Positions 45,378 through 54,225 of a DNA stretch of 64,000 bases are shown here, piece after piece (the stretch's first letter is position 1; every line of letters starts with the position of its first letter). The stretch comes from Pseudomonas antarctica (GTDB lineage Bacteria > Pseudomonadota > Gammaproteobacteria > Pseudomonadales > Pseudomonadaceae). The notes under the pieces were generated by a model. It searched no databases. It was not told the origin of the DNA and worked only from the letters and a program-made list of their open reading frames with translations. The translations under genes were made by a program, and so were the position numbers. The stretch is taken from assembly GCF_001647715.1 (NCBI RefSeq), contig NZ_CP015600.1, positions 1,922,001 to 1,986,000 of the forward strand. The letters are read 5' to 3'.

Positions 45378-45938
45378 TTGCGCTGAAACCTGCGCTTTCA
45401 ATTTGGTGCGCACCACATTCAAGATCTGCGTTGCCAACTCTGCACTTTCGACACTCCTGGCCAGTACCAATGCGCCTACCAGTGTCGACATCATCATCAG
45501 GCTTTGCTCATGGGCGTCCGCGTTTCCCAAGGCCGATTCGACCTGCTTCAACCGAGCCCCAAGCACTGCATCCGTGGTCGGGCTAGGCTGGCCTCTCAGG
45601 CCCAATTCCGAAGACATGGTCGGTAGCGGGCAGCCTTTATCCGGCGAGGTCTGGTGCCTCTCGGACAGGTAACTGTCTATGAATGCATCCAGCGGTCGTT
45701 CTTGGCTGAACAGCATTTCGCAATGTGCATCCAGTTCTGCAGCAGTAGCCTGCAGGGCTTTTTCCACCAGCTCATCCTTGGATTTGAAATGTGCGTAGAA
45801 CCCGCCGTGCGTCAGGTTCAAAGCCTTCATCAAGGGTTGCAGCCCGGTGGCCCCAATGCCGTCGCGGCGAAAGCGTACGGAGGCTTCCTTGATGATGCGT
45901 TGGTGAGTCTGGGCTTTATGGTCTGCGGAATAACGCAT
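45360..45938 (-). CDS. TetR/AcrR-family transcriptional regulator
   Basis: A 192-residue repressor-type protein. The helix-turn-helix is at about 25-55 (GATGLQPLMKALNLTHGGFYAHF), the rest is the usual helical ligand domain with CPLPTMSSEL in the middle. The ATG at 45938 gives the standard N-terminus (MRYSADHKAQTHQRIIKEAS). No drug pump or enzyme is adjacent, so its target is not evident. The divergent GntR gene starts 133 bp away. Confidence 0.82.
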   Translation of the reverse strand: MRYSADHKAQTHQRIIKEASVRFRRDGIGATGLQPLMKALNLTHGGFYAHFKSKDELVEKALQATAAELDAHCEMLFSQERPLDAFIDSYLSERHQTSPDKGCPLPTMSSELGLRGQPSPTTDAVLGARLKQVESALGNADAHEQSLMMMSTLVGALVLARSVESAELATQILNVVRTKLKAQVSAQEEAGH

Positions 45939-46071
45939 AGGACTGCCTCGGGAGCGAGCGCGTATTTTAACGAAGTTGAACCTATTTACCCATCCGGACA
46001 ACGTGCATCTGCGTTGGCATGAAAAGTGATTACATTTGGTTCAGTGATTGTTCAACAATCTTGAGGTGGTC

Positions 46072-46716
46072 ATGGCGCTTAGTTTGTCTTTAGCCGATCA
46101 GATTGCGCTCGAGTTGCGTGCCGACATTATGGGTGGACGCCTGTTACCTGGGATGGCGCTGGTCGAGGTAGATCTGGTCAAGGCCTATAACGCATCGCGG
46201 AATACGATCCGCGAAGCGTTGCACCGTTTGGGGCAGGAGGGCCTCACCCGCTATGTGCGCAACAAAGGGGTGATGGTTCGGCGGCTGGAGCGCGACGAAG
46301 TGCGTGACCTGTTCGTCGTGCGCCGCACACTTGAGTTGCAGGCCATTGCCCAAAGCCGTGCGCTGACGCACGACCAGGTCGAGCGTATGCAAAGCGCCAT
46401 CGAGGCCACCACGCTGGCCCGGGAGCGTGAAGACTGGCGCGCTGTGGCGACTCACAGCCTGGTGTTCCACCAGCAGATTGTCGCGCTGATGCGCAGCCCA
46501 TTGTTCGATGAGTTTTTCGCCCAGGTCATTGCCCAACTGCGCCTGGTGTTTTGCGCTGCTCCCGATGAGCAACGCTTCCAGTCACCCTGGCTGGAGCGAG
46601 ACCGCGAGATTTACGCGTTATTGGCCCAAGGGGATAAACCGGCGGCAGGCACAGCGATGAGCGTGTACCTGGAGGATTCGGAACGTCTGTCATTGGCCCT
46701 GTTTACCCAACCCTGA
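46072..46716 (+). CDS. GntR-family regulator with FCD domain
   Basis: A 214-residue regulator: N-terminal winged helix (LADQIALELRADIMGGRLLPG, ASRNTIREALHRLGQEGL) and a C-terminal FCD ligand domain with metal-type residues (FHQQIVALM and late His/Asp positions). GAGGTGG precedes ATG 46072; a TTG eight codons upstream is possible. It lies 15 bp before a DUF1989 gene and very probably controls it. Confidence 0.83.
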   Translation: MALSLSLADQIALELRADIMGGRLLPGMALVEVDLVKAYNASRNTIREALHRLGQEGLTRYVRNKGVMVRRLERDEVRDLFVVRRTLELQAIAQSRALTHDQVERMQSAIEATTLAREREDWRAVATHSLVFHQQIVALMRSPLFDEFFAQVIAQLRLVFCAAPDEQRFQSPWLERDREIYALLAQGDKPAAGTAMSVYLEDSERLSLALFTQP

Positions 46717-46731
46717 TTGAGGAACCGCATC

Positions 46732-47580
46732 ATGTACAAAGACTATCCGGCCGCTTATCAGGTCAGCAAAGGCTCGGCGCTGCAAGTGGACACAGCGTTC
46801 TACGAACGTATTCGCGACCAGGCGGATAAACGTACTTTGGTTGAGCAGTTTGAGGTGCCGATTCGCACGGGGAGGGCGTGGAAAGTGCCGGCTGGGCAGG
46901 TGTTCCGTGTCACCACTCCGGTGGGCCCGCAGGTAGGTGACTTCAACGTGTGGAACGCCAATGACCCTCGCGAACGGTTATGGGCGGCGCGCACGCGGCA
47001 GTTGCAAGGTGCCCATGTCAGTACCCATGACCGGTTGTGGTCGAACCTGCCCTTTCTGCGGCCCTTGGTAACCATCACCGATGACAGCCTGGCGAGCTAT
47101 GGCATTGATGAACATGGCGGGCGCCTGCATGACTTGCTCGGTACGCGCTGTGATCCGTATGTGAACCGCATGCTGACCGGCGAAGACTTCCATCACCATT
47201 GCCACTCCAACTTGACTCGAGCTGTATTGCCCCACGGTCTGACAGAGTTTGACGTGCACGACGTGCTGAATATTTTCCAGTGCACCGGTCTCAATCACGA
47301 CGACATGTACTTCATGAAAGCCTGCCCGGCACAGAAGGGCGATTACCTGGAGTTTTTTGCCGAGATCGATTTGCTGTGTGCGCTGTCGACGTGCCCTGGC
47401 GGGGATCTGTCGCTGCCAATGTGGGGGCCGGACGCGCAGGACCCACTGACGGTGTGCCGCCCATTGGGTGTTGAGATTTATCGATTGGAGGAAGAGTTAC
47501 TCAAGGGCTGGAGCCAGCCCGAACGTGCGGCCTATAAAGGCCAGCACGGGTTGCATATTGCCAAGGCGGATTGGGAGTAA
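46732..47580 (+). CDS. DUF1989 / urea carboxylase-associated family protein
   Basis: A 282-residue soluble protein. RAWKVPAGQVFRVTTPVGPQVGDFNVWNANDPRERLW, HCHSNLTRAVLPHGL and the CPGGDLSLP motif identify DUF1989. Paired small members of this family act as carboxyguanidine deiminase (CgdA/CgdB) in guanidine use. Here there is one longer copy with no urea/guanidine carboxylase nearby, so the substrate is open; a role in nitrogen scavenging with the ethanolamine permease downstream is only suggested by position. TGAGGAA precedes the ATG. Confidence 0.8.
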   Translation: MYKDYPAAYQVSKGSALQVDTAFYERIRDQADKRTLVEQFEVPIRTGRAWKVPAGQVFRVTTPVGPQVGDFNVWNANDPRERLWAARTRQLQGAHVSTHDRLWSNLPFLRPLVTITDDSLASYGIDEHGGRLHDLLGTRCDPYVNRMLTGEDFHHHCHSNLTRAVLPHGLTEFDVHDVLNIFQCTGLNHDDMYFMKACPAQKGDYLEFFAEIDLLCALSTCPGGDLSLPMWGPDAQDPLTVCRPLGVEIYRLEEELLKGWSQPERAAYKGQHGLHIAKADWE

Positions 47581-47588
47581 CTCAAGAC

Positions 47589-47756
47589 TCAGCGATCTTG
47601 CGCATCCTTGGCATCCGCCTGCGCGTTGCGATCGGCTACGCGTTTGCGTTGTTCGTCGGTGAGTTCCACCTTGTTGGCGCTGTCACGCAGCATCAGCAGC
47701 CCACCGACGATCGACCCGATCGCTACCACTAAAATCAACCACGCATACCACGGCAT
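47589..47756 (-). CDS. DUF2897-type small membrane protein
   Basis: A 55-residue protein starting MPWYAWLILVVAIGSIVGG, one transmembrane helix (about 4-23) and a charged cytoplasmic tail (VELTDEQRKRVADRNAQADA). It matches the short DUF2897 proteins of Pseudomonas, whose function is unknown. CTCCTT on the plus strand gives AAGGAG just before the start. It is convergent with the DUF1989 gene (9 bp apart). Confidence 0.75.
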   Translation of the reverse strand: MPWYAWLILVVAIGSIVGGLLMLRDSANKVELTDEQRKRVADRNAQADAKDAQDR

Positions 47757-47777
47757 AAGGCTCTCCTTGAGACGGAC

Positions 47778-47803
47778 TACCGTGGGAGAATTTTCCCACG
47801 GTA
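47778..47803. terminator. Hairpin downstream of the ethanolamine permease gene
   Basis: Near-perfect stem TACCGTGGGA/TCCCACGGTA with a short A/T loop, 65 bases past the permease stop codon on the minus strand and just upstream of the DUF2897 gene. It lacks a clear T-run on the minus strand, so termination is likely but not certain. Confidence 0.5.
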
Positions 47804-47867
47804 ATAACTGCTTTGAGTAACAGGCTTTCTTAGTAGTTCATTGTAGGCCTGTTCCGCCCCGATAACC

Positions 47868-49232
47868 TTAGAGCCCGGTCAGCATCGCATCCGCCGGTGC
47901 ATCGGCACGGTCTTGTGCGGTCAGCTGGAAGTAGATGAACCCTACGACCATAAAGCCTAAAAAGATCAGACCGATCAGCGCGTTGAACCAAGCCATGGCC
48001 ACCAGGCACACCACCGCCAGCACCAGCGCGATGCCCGGCACGATCGGATAACCCGGTGCGCGAAACGTGCGCTCCAGCAGCGGTTCAGTCTTACGCAGTT
48101 TGAACAGGCTGAGCATGCTCATGATGTACATCACAATGGCACCGAACACGGCCATGGTAATCATCGCTGCCGTCAGCGTCATACCGCCCAGGTTGATGAG
48201 GCCGTCGCTGTAGATGGCGGCGATACCGACCACGCCGCCGGCAATGATTGCGCGGTGCGGTGTTTGAAAACGCGACAATTTGGCCAGGAAAGAGGGCAGG
48301 TAACCGGCACGGGCCAGGGCAAAGAACTGGCGCGAATAGCCCAGGATGATGCCGTGGAAGCTGGCGACCAGACCGAACAAGCCGATCCACACCAGCATAT
48401 GCAGCCAGCCGGAGCTGTCACCCACCACGGCTTTCATGGCTTGCGGCAACGGGTCGTTGATGTTCGACAGGGTGCGCCAGTCGCCCACGCCGCCGGCGAA
48501 GAACATCACACCCATGGCCAGGACTACCAGGGTCAGAATGCCGCTGATGTAGGCCTTTGGAATGGTGCGCTTGGGATCTTTCGCTTCTTCGGCGGCCATG
48601 GCCGCGCCTTCGATGGCGAGGAAGAACCAGATGGCGAAAGGAATGGCGGCAAACATCCCGCCAATCGCTGGAGCACCAAAGGTGTCAGAACCGGCCCAGC
48701 CATTGAGGGCGAAGTTGCTGAAGCTGAACGCTGGCGCGACCACCCCCATAAAAACCAACAACTCCGCGACGGCGAGCACGCATACCACCAGTTCGAAAGT
48801 CGCCGCGAGTTTCACCCCGAGAATGTTCAGGCCCATGAAGACGATGTAGGCACCGACGGCCGCGTGTTTTGGGTCGAGTGCCGGAAACTGCACATTCAGG
48901 TAGGCGCCGATAGCCAAGGCAATGGCGGGCGGAGCGAAGACAAATTCGATCAATGTCGCGAGCCCTGCGATCAAGCCGCCTTTCTCACCAAAAGCGCGAC
49001 GGCTGTAGGCAAACGGGCCACCCGCATGAGGAATAGCGGTAGTCAGCTCGGTGAAGCTGAATATAAAGCAGGTGTACATGGCGGCGACCATCAATGAAGT
49101 CACCAAAAAGCCCAGCGTACCGGCCACGCCCCAGCCGTAGCTCCAGCCAAAGTATTCGCCGGAAATCACCAGCCCGACGGCAATACCCCACAAGTGCAAG
49201 GTGCCCAAGGTAGGTTTGAGTTGTGTGTTCAT
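47868..49232 (-). CDS. eat: Ethanolamine permease (APC family)
   Basis: A 454-residue transporter with 12 predicted helices. The N-terminus (LHLWGIAVGLVISGEYFGWSYGW) and the segment EFVFAPPAIALAIGAYL are characteristic of ethanolamine permeases of the amino acid-polyamine-organocation family. It imports ethanolamine as a carbon/nitrogen source. The ethanolamine ammonia-lyase genes (eutBC) are not adjacent. The ATG at 49232 follows AGGGAG, and a strong sigma-54 promoter match lies about 40 bp upstream, as for P. aeruginosa eat genes. Confidence 0.87.
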   Translation of the reverse strand: MNTQLKPTLGTLHLWGIAVGLVISGEYFGWSYGWGVAGTLGFLVTSLMVAAMYTCFIFSFTELTTAIPHAGGPFAYSRRAFGEKGGLIAGLATLIEFVFAPPAIALAIGAYLNVQFPALDPKHAAVGAYIVFMGLNILGVKLAATFELVVCVLAVAELLVFMGVVAPAFSFSNFALNGWAGSDTFGAPAIGGMFAAIPFAIWFFLAIEGAAMAAEEAKDPKRTIPKAYISGILTLVVLAMGVMFFAGGVGDWRTLSNINDPLPQAMKAVVGDSSGWLHMLVWIGLFGLVASFHGIILGYSRQFFALARAGYLPSFLAKLSRFQTPHRAIIAGGVVGIAAIYSDGLINLGGMTLTAAMITMAVFGAIVMYIMSMLSLFKLRKTEPLLERTFRAPGYPIVPGIALVLAVVCLVAMAWFNALIGLIFLGFMVVGFIYFQLTAQDRADAPADAMLTGL

Positions 49233-49273
49233 CGTGTAGCGCTCCCTGAACGGTTTGGAATGATTCAGGGTGT

Positions 49274-49289
49274 TGCAGCGGCCATGCCA
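49274..49289 (-). promoter_or_regulatory. Sigma-54 (-24/-12) promoter of eat
   Basis: Read on the minus strand, TGGCATG-N4-CTGCA differs from the RpoN consensus TGGCACG-N4-TTGCA at two tolerated positions; the GG and GC pairs have the exact spacing. It would start transcription near 49262, about 30 bases before the eat start codon. Confidence 0.7.
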
Positions 49290-49401
49290 CTGTGCGATTC
49301 CGTGTCGTAAAGACGCCGAACTGTCGCCGAGGAGATCGTTTGGCGTTTGAAAATTTCTGTCATTGCACCAGTTAAGGGCGGTGGTGGTTGAACTGCCGCC
49401 A

Positions 49402-49465
49402 TCGCGGGCAAGCCCGGCTCCCACCTGGGGTTGTGGTCAACTGTCGGAGCCGGGCTTGCCTGCGA
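49402..49465. repeat. REP pair in the reverse arrangement
   Basis: TCGCGGGCAAGCCCGGCTCC starts at 49402, and the inverse, CGGAGCCGGGCTTGCCTGCGA, ends at 49465. The GTGGGAG ends face inward here, opposite to the pairs at 824, 3621, 12563, 13496 and 20737. It lies between the divergent eat and kdpF genes. Confidence 0.8.
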
Positions 49466-49516
49466 TGAGGCCGCAACAGTCAAAACACGCCCCTGTAAAC
49501 CCCGCATAAACCCACT

Positions 49517-49569
49517 CTTTACGCCGTCTTTACGGCCTGACCATACCCTCGCTCTCGTTCCTTTACGCC
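49517..49569 (+). promoter_or_regulatory. Candidate KdpE operator (CTTTACGSC direct repeats)
   Basis: CTTTACGCC at 49517 and CTTTACGGC at 49528 are 11 bp apart, one helical turn, as bound by OmpR/KdpE-type regulators; a third copy lies at 49561. They lie 57-109 bp before kdpF. Confidence 0.45.
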
Positions 49570-49625
49570 ACTCCTGCCGACAATTGACCCACACGCGGCA
49601 ATCGCCGCAAAACGGAGAGACTTCC

Positions 49626-49715
49626 ATGAGCGTTCTGGACGGGGTGTCACTGCTATTGGCCGTGGCGCTGTTCATTTATCTGCTGGTTGCGCTGTTACGC
49701 GCGGATCGGAACTAG
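49626..49715 (+). CDS. kdpF: KdpF, small subunit of the potassium-transporting ATPase
   Basis: A 29-residue single-helix membrane peptide (MSVLDGVSLLLAVALFIYLL then VALLRADRN). It stabilises the KdpABC complex in E. coli. Nine bases separate it from kdpA. Confidence 0.9.
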   Translation: MSVLDGVSLLLAVALFIYLLVALLRADRN

Positions 49716-49724
49716 GAGCAGGCT

Positions 49725-51419
49725 ATGCACAGTTATGACTATTGGCTGATCATCGCCTTCTTTGCCGTGGTGCTGGTGCCGGCACCGTTCCTGGGGCGGT
49801 TCTACTACAAGGTGATGGAAGGCCAGCGCACCTGGCTGTCGCCGGTCCTCGGCCCTGTCGAGCGGGTGTGCTATCGCCTGTCGGGCGTGGACGAGCATCA
49901 GGAACAGAGCTGGCAGAAATACACGCTGGCGTTGCTGGCGTTCAACCTGGCTGGTTTTGTACTGTTATTCGCAATCTTGTTGTTCCAGGATTATCTCCCA
50001 CTGAACCCGCAGAAATTGCCGGGTCAGGAATGGACGCTGGCCTTCAACACGGCGGTCAGTTTCATGACCAACACCAACTGGCAGAACTACAGCGGCGAAG
50101 CCTCTCTGAGCTACCTCAGCCAGATGGTCGGCCTCACCGTGCAGAACTTCGTCAGCGCGGCCACCGGTCTGGCGGTCCTTGTCGCCCTGTGCCGTGGTAT
50201 CGGTCGCAAATCCACCAAGACGTTGGGCAACTTCTGGGTCGACATGACCCGCGCCACCCTCTACGGCCTGCTGCCGATGTGCCTGGTGTTCGCGTTGTTC
50301 CTGGTCTGGCAGGGCGTGCCGCAAACCTTCGCTCACTATGCGAACGCGGTGACCCTGCAAGGTGTTGACCAGTTGATCCCACTGGGCCCGGCTGCAAGTC
50401 AGATTGCGATCAAGCAGTTGGGCACCAATGGTGGTGGCTTCTTCGGTGTCAACTCTGCGCACCCGTTTGAAAACCCGACTGCCTGGGCCAACCTGTTCGA
50501 GTTGTCGGCGATCATCCTGATCCCGGTGGCGCTGGTGTTCACCTTCGGCCACTACGTGAAGGACCTGCGTCAGAGCCGCGCGATTCTCGGTTGCATGCTG
50601 GCCCTGTTCCTGATCGGCGGCGCGACCTCGCTGTGGGCCGAATACCAGCCCAACCCGACCCTGAACAATCCAGCCGTGGAACAAACCGCGCCGCTGGAAG
50701 GTAAAGAAGTGCGCTTCGGCACCACCGCCACGGTGTTGTGGTCGGTCACCACCACAGCGGCGTCCAATGGTTCGGTCAACGGCATGCACGACAGCCTCAA
50801 CCCGCTGAGCGGGATGGTGGCACTGGTCAACATGATGGTCGGCGAAGTGATCTTCGGCGGCGTCGGTGCCGGTATGTACGGCATGTTGCTTAACGTGTTG
50901 ATCGCCGTGTTCCTCGCCGGCTTGATGATTGGCCGTACCCCGGAATACCTGGGCAAGAAGCTCCAGGCCAAGGAAGTGCAGTTGCTGGTGGTGACGTTGC
51001 TGGTCATGCCGATCGGCACGCTGGTACTGGGCGCCATCGCCGCCAGCCTGCCTGGTCCGGCGGGTGCCATCAGCAACCCTGGCCCTCACGGTTTCAGCCA
51101 ATTGTTGTATGCCTACACCTCGGCCAGTGCCAACAACGGTTCGGCGTTCGGCGGCTTCAGTGCCAACACCACGTTCCACAACCTGATGATGTCACTGGGT
51201 ATGTTGATCGGCCGCTTCGGCTACATCCTCCCGGTACTGGCCCTGGCCGGCAGCCTGGCGATGAAGAAGACCGCACCGATTGGCCAGAACAGCTTCCCGA
51301 CCCATGGCCCGCTGTTCGTGACCCTGTTGACCGTGACCATTTTGCTGGTGGGCGGCCTGACCTTCCTGCCGACGCTGGCACTGGGCCCAATTGCTGAACA
51401 TCTGAGCATGGGCTTCTAA
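49725..51419 (+). CDS. kdpA: Potassium-transporting ATPase subunit KdpA
   Basis: A 564-residue inner-membrane protein that holds the K+ selectivity filter. The four pore loops are recognisable by NTNWQNYSGE, GTNGGGFFGVNSAHPFENP, the Gly-rich region near GEVIFGGVGAGMYG and SANNGSAFGGF. Length and operon position are standard. AGGAG lies before the ATG. Confidence 0.97.
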   Translation: MHSYDYWLIIAFFAVVLVPAPFLGRFYYKVMEGQRTWLSPVLGPVERVCYRLSGVDEHQEQSWQKYTLALLAFNLAGFVLLFAILLFQDYLPLNPQKLPGQEWTLAFNTAVSFMTNTNWQNYSGEASLSYLSQMVGLTVQNFVSAATGLAVLVALCRGIGRKSTKTLGNFWVDMTRATLYGLLPMCLVFALFLVWQGVPQTFAHYANAVTLQGVDQLIPLGPAASQIAIKQLGTNGGGFFGVNSAHPFENPTAWANLFELSAIILIPVALVFTFGHYVKDLRQSRAILGCMLALFLIGGATSLWAEYQPNPTLNNPAVEQTAPLEGKEVRFGTTATVLWSVTTTAASNGSVNGMHDSLNPLSGMVALVNMMVGEVIFGGVGAGMYGMLLNVLIAVFLAGLMIGRTPEYLGKKLQAKEVQLLVVTLLVMPIGTLVLGAIAASLPGPAGAISNPGPHGFSQLLYAYTSASANNGSAFGGFSANTTFHNLMMSLGMLIGRFGYILPVLALAGSLAMKKTAPIGQNSFPTHGPLFVTLLTVTILLVGGLTFLPTLALGPIAEHLSMGF

Positions 51420-51431
51420 GGGGATATGAAA

Positions 51432-53489
51432 ATGAATATGCCTGCAAAAAATGCCACTCCCGTGAACACTCAGGAGTCGCCAAAAACCGCCATGTCGGCC
51501 CTGTGGCGCCCGGCGCTGGTCCAGGCTTTCGTCAAGCTGGACCCGCGCCAACTGCAACGCTCGCCAGTAATGCTGGTGGTCGAATTGACCGCCATGCTGA
51601 CCACCGTGCTGTGCTTTGTGCCTGACACCAGTGTGCCGACCTTCGTCGCCGTGCAAATCGCCGTGTGGTTGTGGTTCACCGTGCTGTTCGCCAACTTCGC
51701 CGAAGCCTTGGCCGAAGGTCGTGGCAAGGCCCGCGCCGACAGCCTTAAAGCCGGCAGCGAAGGCCTCGGCGCGCGCCGCAAGGAGGCCGACGGCAGCTTC
51801 AAGGTCGTACCGGCCACCAGCCTGCGTAAAGGCGACGTGGTACGCGTCGCCGCCGGGGAAATGATCCCTGGTGACGGCGAGGTTATCGAAGGTATCGCCG
51901 CAGTCAACGAAGCGGCGATTACCGGCGAATCCGCGCCGGTGATCCGCGAGTCCGGCGGTGACCGTTCGGCCGTCACCGGCAACACACGGCTGGTCTCGGA
52001 CTGGTTGCTGGTGCGCATCACCGTCAACCCGGGCGAGTCCACGCTGGACCGCATGATCGCCCTGGTGGAAGGCGCCAAACGCCAGAAAACCCCCAACGAA
52101 GTCGCGCTGGATATCCTGCTGATCGGCCTGACGCTGATCTTCCTGCTGGTGGTGGTCACGCTGCAGCCGTTCGCTCACTTCGCCAATGGCAGCTTGCCGC
52201 TGGTGTTCCTGGTCGCACTGCTGGTGACGCTGATTCCTACCACCATCGGCGGCCTGTTATCAGCCATCGGTATCGCCGGTATGGACCGGCTGGTACGCCT
52301 CAATGTGATCGCCAAGTCCGGGCGTGCCGTGGAAGCGGCGGGTGACGTGCATGTGTTGTTGCTGGACAAGACCGGCACCATTACCTTCGGTAACCGTCGC
52401 TGTGCCGCAGTAATCGCGGCGCCCGGCGTCAGTGGCCGGGACTTGGCTGAAGGGGCGCTGCTGGCGTCCCTGGCGGATGACACGGCGGAAGGTAAATCCA
52501 TCGTCGAATACCTGCGTGCCTTGCACCCGCAGGCCGAGCCTACCCTGGACCAACTGACCTCCGTGCCGTTCAGTGCTGAAACGCGCCTGTCCGGTGTTGA
52601 CTACCAAGGCCGTGTGTTCCGTAAAGGCGCCGTCGATTCGCTGCTGGCGTTTATCGGCCAACAACGCCGCGACCTGCAACCGGCACTGTCGCGGGAAATC
52701 GACAAGATCGCCCAGAGCGGCGGCACGCCGTTGCTGGTGTGCGCCGATGGCAAATTGCTCGGTGCGATCCATCTGAAGGACGTGGTTAAACCCGGCATCC
52801 GCGAACGTTTCGCCGAACTGCGCAAACTGGGGATTCGCACCGTGATGGTGACGGGCGACAACCCGCTGACCGCTGCCGCGATTGCCGCTGAAGCCGGTGT
52901 GGACGACGTGCTGGCTGAAGCCACTCCTGAGAAAAAACTCGCGCGCATTCGTCATGAGCAAAACGACGGTCGCCTGGTCGCCATGTGCGGCGACGGTGCC
53001 AACGATGCGCCGGCACTGGCCCAGGCCGACGTCGGCATGGCAATGAATGATGGTACTCAGGCTGCTCGCGAAGCCGCCAACATGGTCGACCTCGACAGCG
53101 ACCCGACCAAGTTGCTGGACGTGGTGCAGATCGGCAAGGAGTTGCTGGTGACTCGCGGCGCGTTGACGACCTTTTCCATCGCCAACGACGTGGCCAAATA
53201 CTTCGCGATCCTGCCGGCGCTGTTCGCCTCGATCTACCCGCAACTCGGCGTGCTCAACGTGATGCACTTGCAGAGCCCGCAGAGCGCGATTCTCTCGGCC
53301 ATCGTGTTCAACGCCCTGATCATCGTGGTGCTGATTCCCCTGGCGTTGCGCGGTGTGCGCGTACAGGCGGCGAGTGCGGCGGCGTTGCTGCGTCGCAACC
53401 TGCTGATCTACGGGCTGGGCGGGATCCTGGTGCCGTTCGTGGGCATCAAGGCGATCGACATGCTGCTGACGGCGCTGCACCTGGTTTGA
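51432..53489 (+). CDS. kdpB: Potassium-transporting ATPase ATP-binding subunit KdpB
   Basis: A 685-residue P-type ATPase. The phosphorylated Asp312 lies in DKTGT, with TGES (actuator loop) and [12 protein letters not shown] (hinge) intact. It couples ATP hydrolysis to K+ uptake through KdpA. ATGs at 51426, 51432 and 51438 are in frame; 51432 was chosen because it gives the best distance from AAGGGG. Confidence 0.96.
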   Translation: MNMPAKNATPVNTQESPKTAMSALWRPALVQAFVKLDPRQLQRSPVMLVVELTAMLTTVLCFVPDTSVPTFVAVQIAVWLWFTVLFANFAEALAEGRGKARADSLKAGSEGLGARRKEADGSFKVVPATSLRKGDVVRVAAGEMIPGDGEVIEGIAAVNEAAITGESAPVIRESGGDRSAVTGNTRLVSDWLLVRITVNPGESTLDRMIALVEGAKRQKTPNEVALDILLIGLTLIFLLVVVTLQPFAHFANGSLPLVFLVALLVTLIPTTIGGLLSAIGIAGMDRLVRLNVIAKSGRAVEAAGDVHVLLLDKTGTITFGNRRCAAVIAAPGVSGRDLAEGALLASLADDTAEGKSIVEYLRALHPQAEPTLDQLTSVPFSAETRLSGVDYQGRVFRKGAVDSLLAFIGQQRRDLQPALSREIDKIAQSGGTPLLVCADGKLLGAIHLKDVVKPGIRERFAELRKLGIRTVMVTGDNPLTAAAIAAEAGVDDVLAEATPEKKLARIRHEQNDGRLVAMCGDGANDAPALAQADVGMAMNDGTQAAREAANMVDLDSDPTKLLDVVQIGKELLVTRGALTTFSIANDVAKYFAILPALFASIYPQLGVLNVMHLQSPQSAILSAIVFNALIIVVLIPLALRGVRVQAASAAALLRRNLLIYGLGGILVPFVGIKAIDMLLTALHLV

Positions 53490-53496
53490 CCCGATT

Positions 53497-53525
53497 CCTG
53501 TGGGTGCCAGGCTGGTGCCCACAGG
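53497..53525 (+). other. Hairpin between kdpB and kdpC
   Basis: CCTGTGGG pairs with CCCACAGG across a short loop, eight bases after the kdpB stop. No T-run follows, so it may adjust mRNA stability or translation rather than end transcription. Confidence 0.45.
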
Positions 53526-53553
53526 TTGCAATGACTCACGTGAGGAATTTGAA

Positions 53554-54099
53554 ATGTCCACCATGATCCGCCCGGCCCTGAGCCTGCTGGTACTCATGAC
53601 CCTGATCACCGGCGTCGCTTACCCACTGGTCGTGACCGGTGTCGCACAAGTTGCCTTTCCTGATCAGGCCAACGGCAGCCTGGTGCGTGATGCCGACGGC
53701 AAAGTGCGCGGCTCAAGCCTGATTGCCCAAGATTTTACCGGTGACGGCTGGTTCCATCCGCGCCCATCGGCGGGCGCGTTTGCGACGGTTTCCAGCAGCG
53801 CGAGTAACCTCGGCCCAAGCAACCCGGCGTTGGCAACGCGCATCTTTGATGATGCGAATAAACAGTTGGTGGCAGGGCAGGGGCCGGTGCCTCTTGCATC
53901 ACTGACTACCTCCGGCAGCGGTCTTGATCCACACTTGCCACCACAGGCAATTGCCTATCAACTGGCACGCGTAGCGGCTGCCCGGAATGTGCCGGTGTCG
54001 ACTCTGCAACGCTTGCTTGATGAACACATCGAAAGCCCGCTGGTAGGGCCGCCGGTGGTGAACGTACTGGCGCTGAACATGGCGCTGGAAAAATTGTAA
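53554..54099 (+). CDS. kdpC: Potassium-transporting ATPase subunit KdpC
   Basis: A 181-residue single-pass membrane protein. After the N-terminal helix come the typical [21 protein letters not shown] and the late [22 protein letters not shown] motifs. GAGGAATTTGAA precedes the ATG at 53554. Confidence 0.96.
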   Translation: MSTMIRPALSLLVLMTLITGVAYPLVVTGVAQVAFPDQANGSLVRDADGKVRGSSLIAQDFTGDGWFHPRPSAGAFATVSSSASNLGPSNPALATRIFDDANKQLVAGQGPVPLASLTTSGSGLDPHLPPQAIAYQLARVAAARNVPVSTLQRLLDEHIESPLVGPPVVNVLALNMALEKL

Positions 54100-54114
54100 G
54101 CCGTGGTGCCGCCA

Positions 54115-54178
54115 TCGCGGGCAAGCCCGCTCCCACAGTTGGATTACATTCCCCTGTGGGAGCCGGGCTTGCCCGCGA
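54115..54178. repeat. REP pair in the reverse arrangement, between kdpC and kdpD
   Basis: TCGCGGGCAAGCCCGCTCCC at 54115 and its inverse ending GCCCGCGA at 54178, with inward-facing GTGGGAG ends. It lies inside the kdp gene run, 48 bp before kdpD, where it could lower read-through from kdpFABC into kdpDE. Confidence 0.85.
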
Positions 54179-54225
54179 TGAGGGCCTGACAGACTCCCCA
54201 TGAACACCTGAAGGAACTCCTGCGC

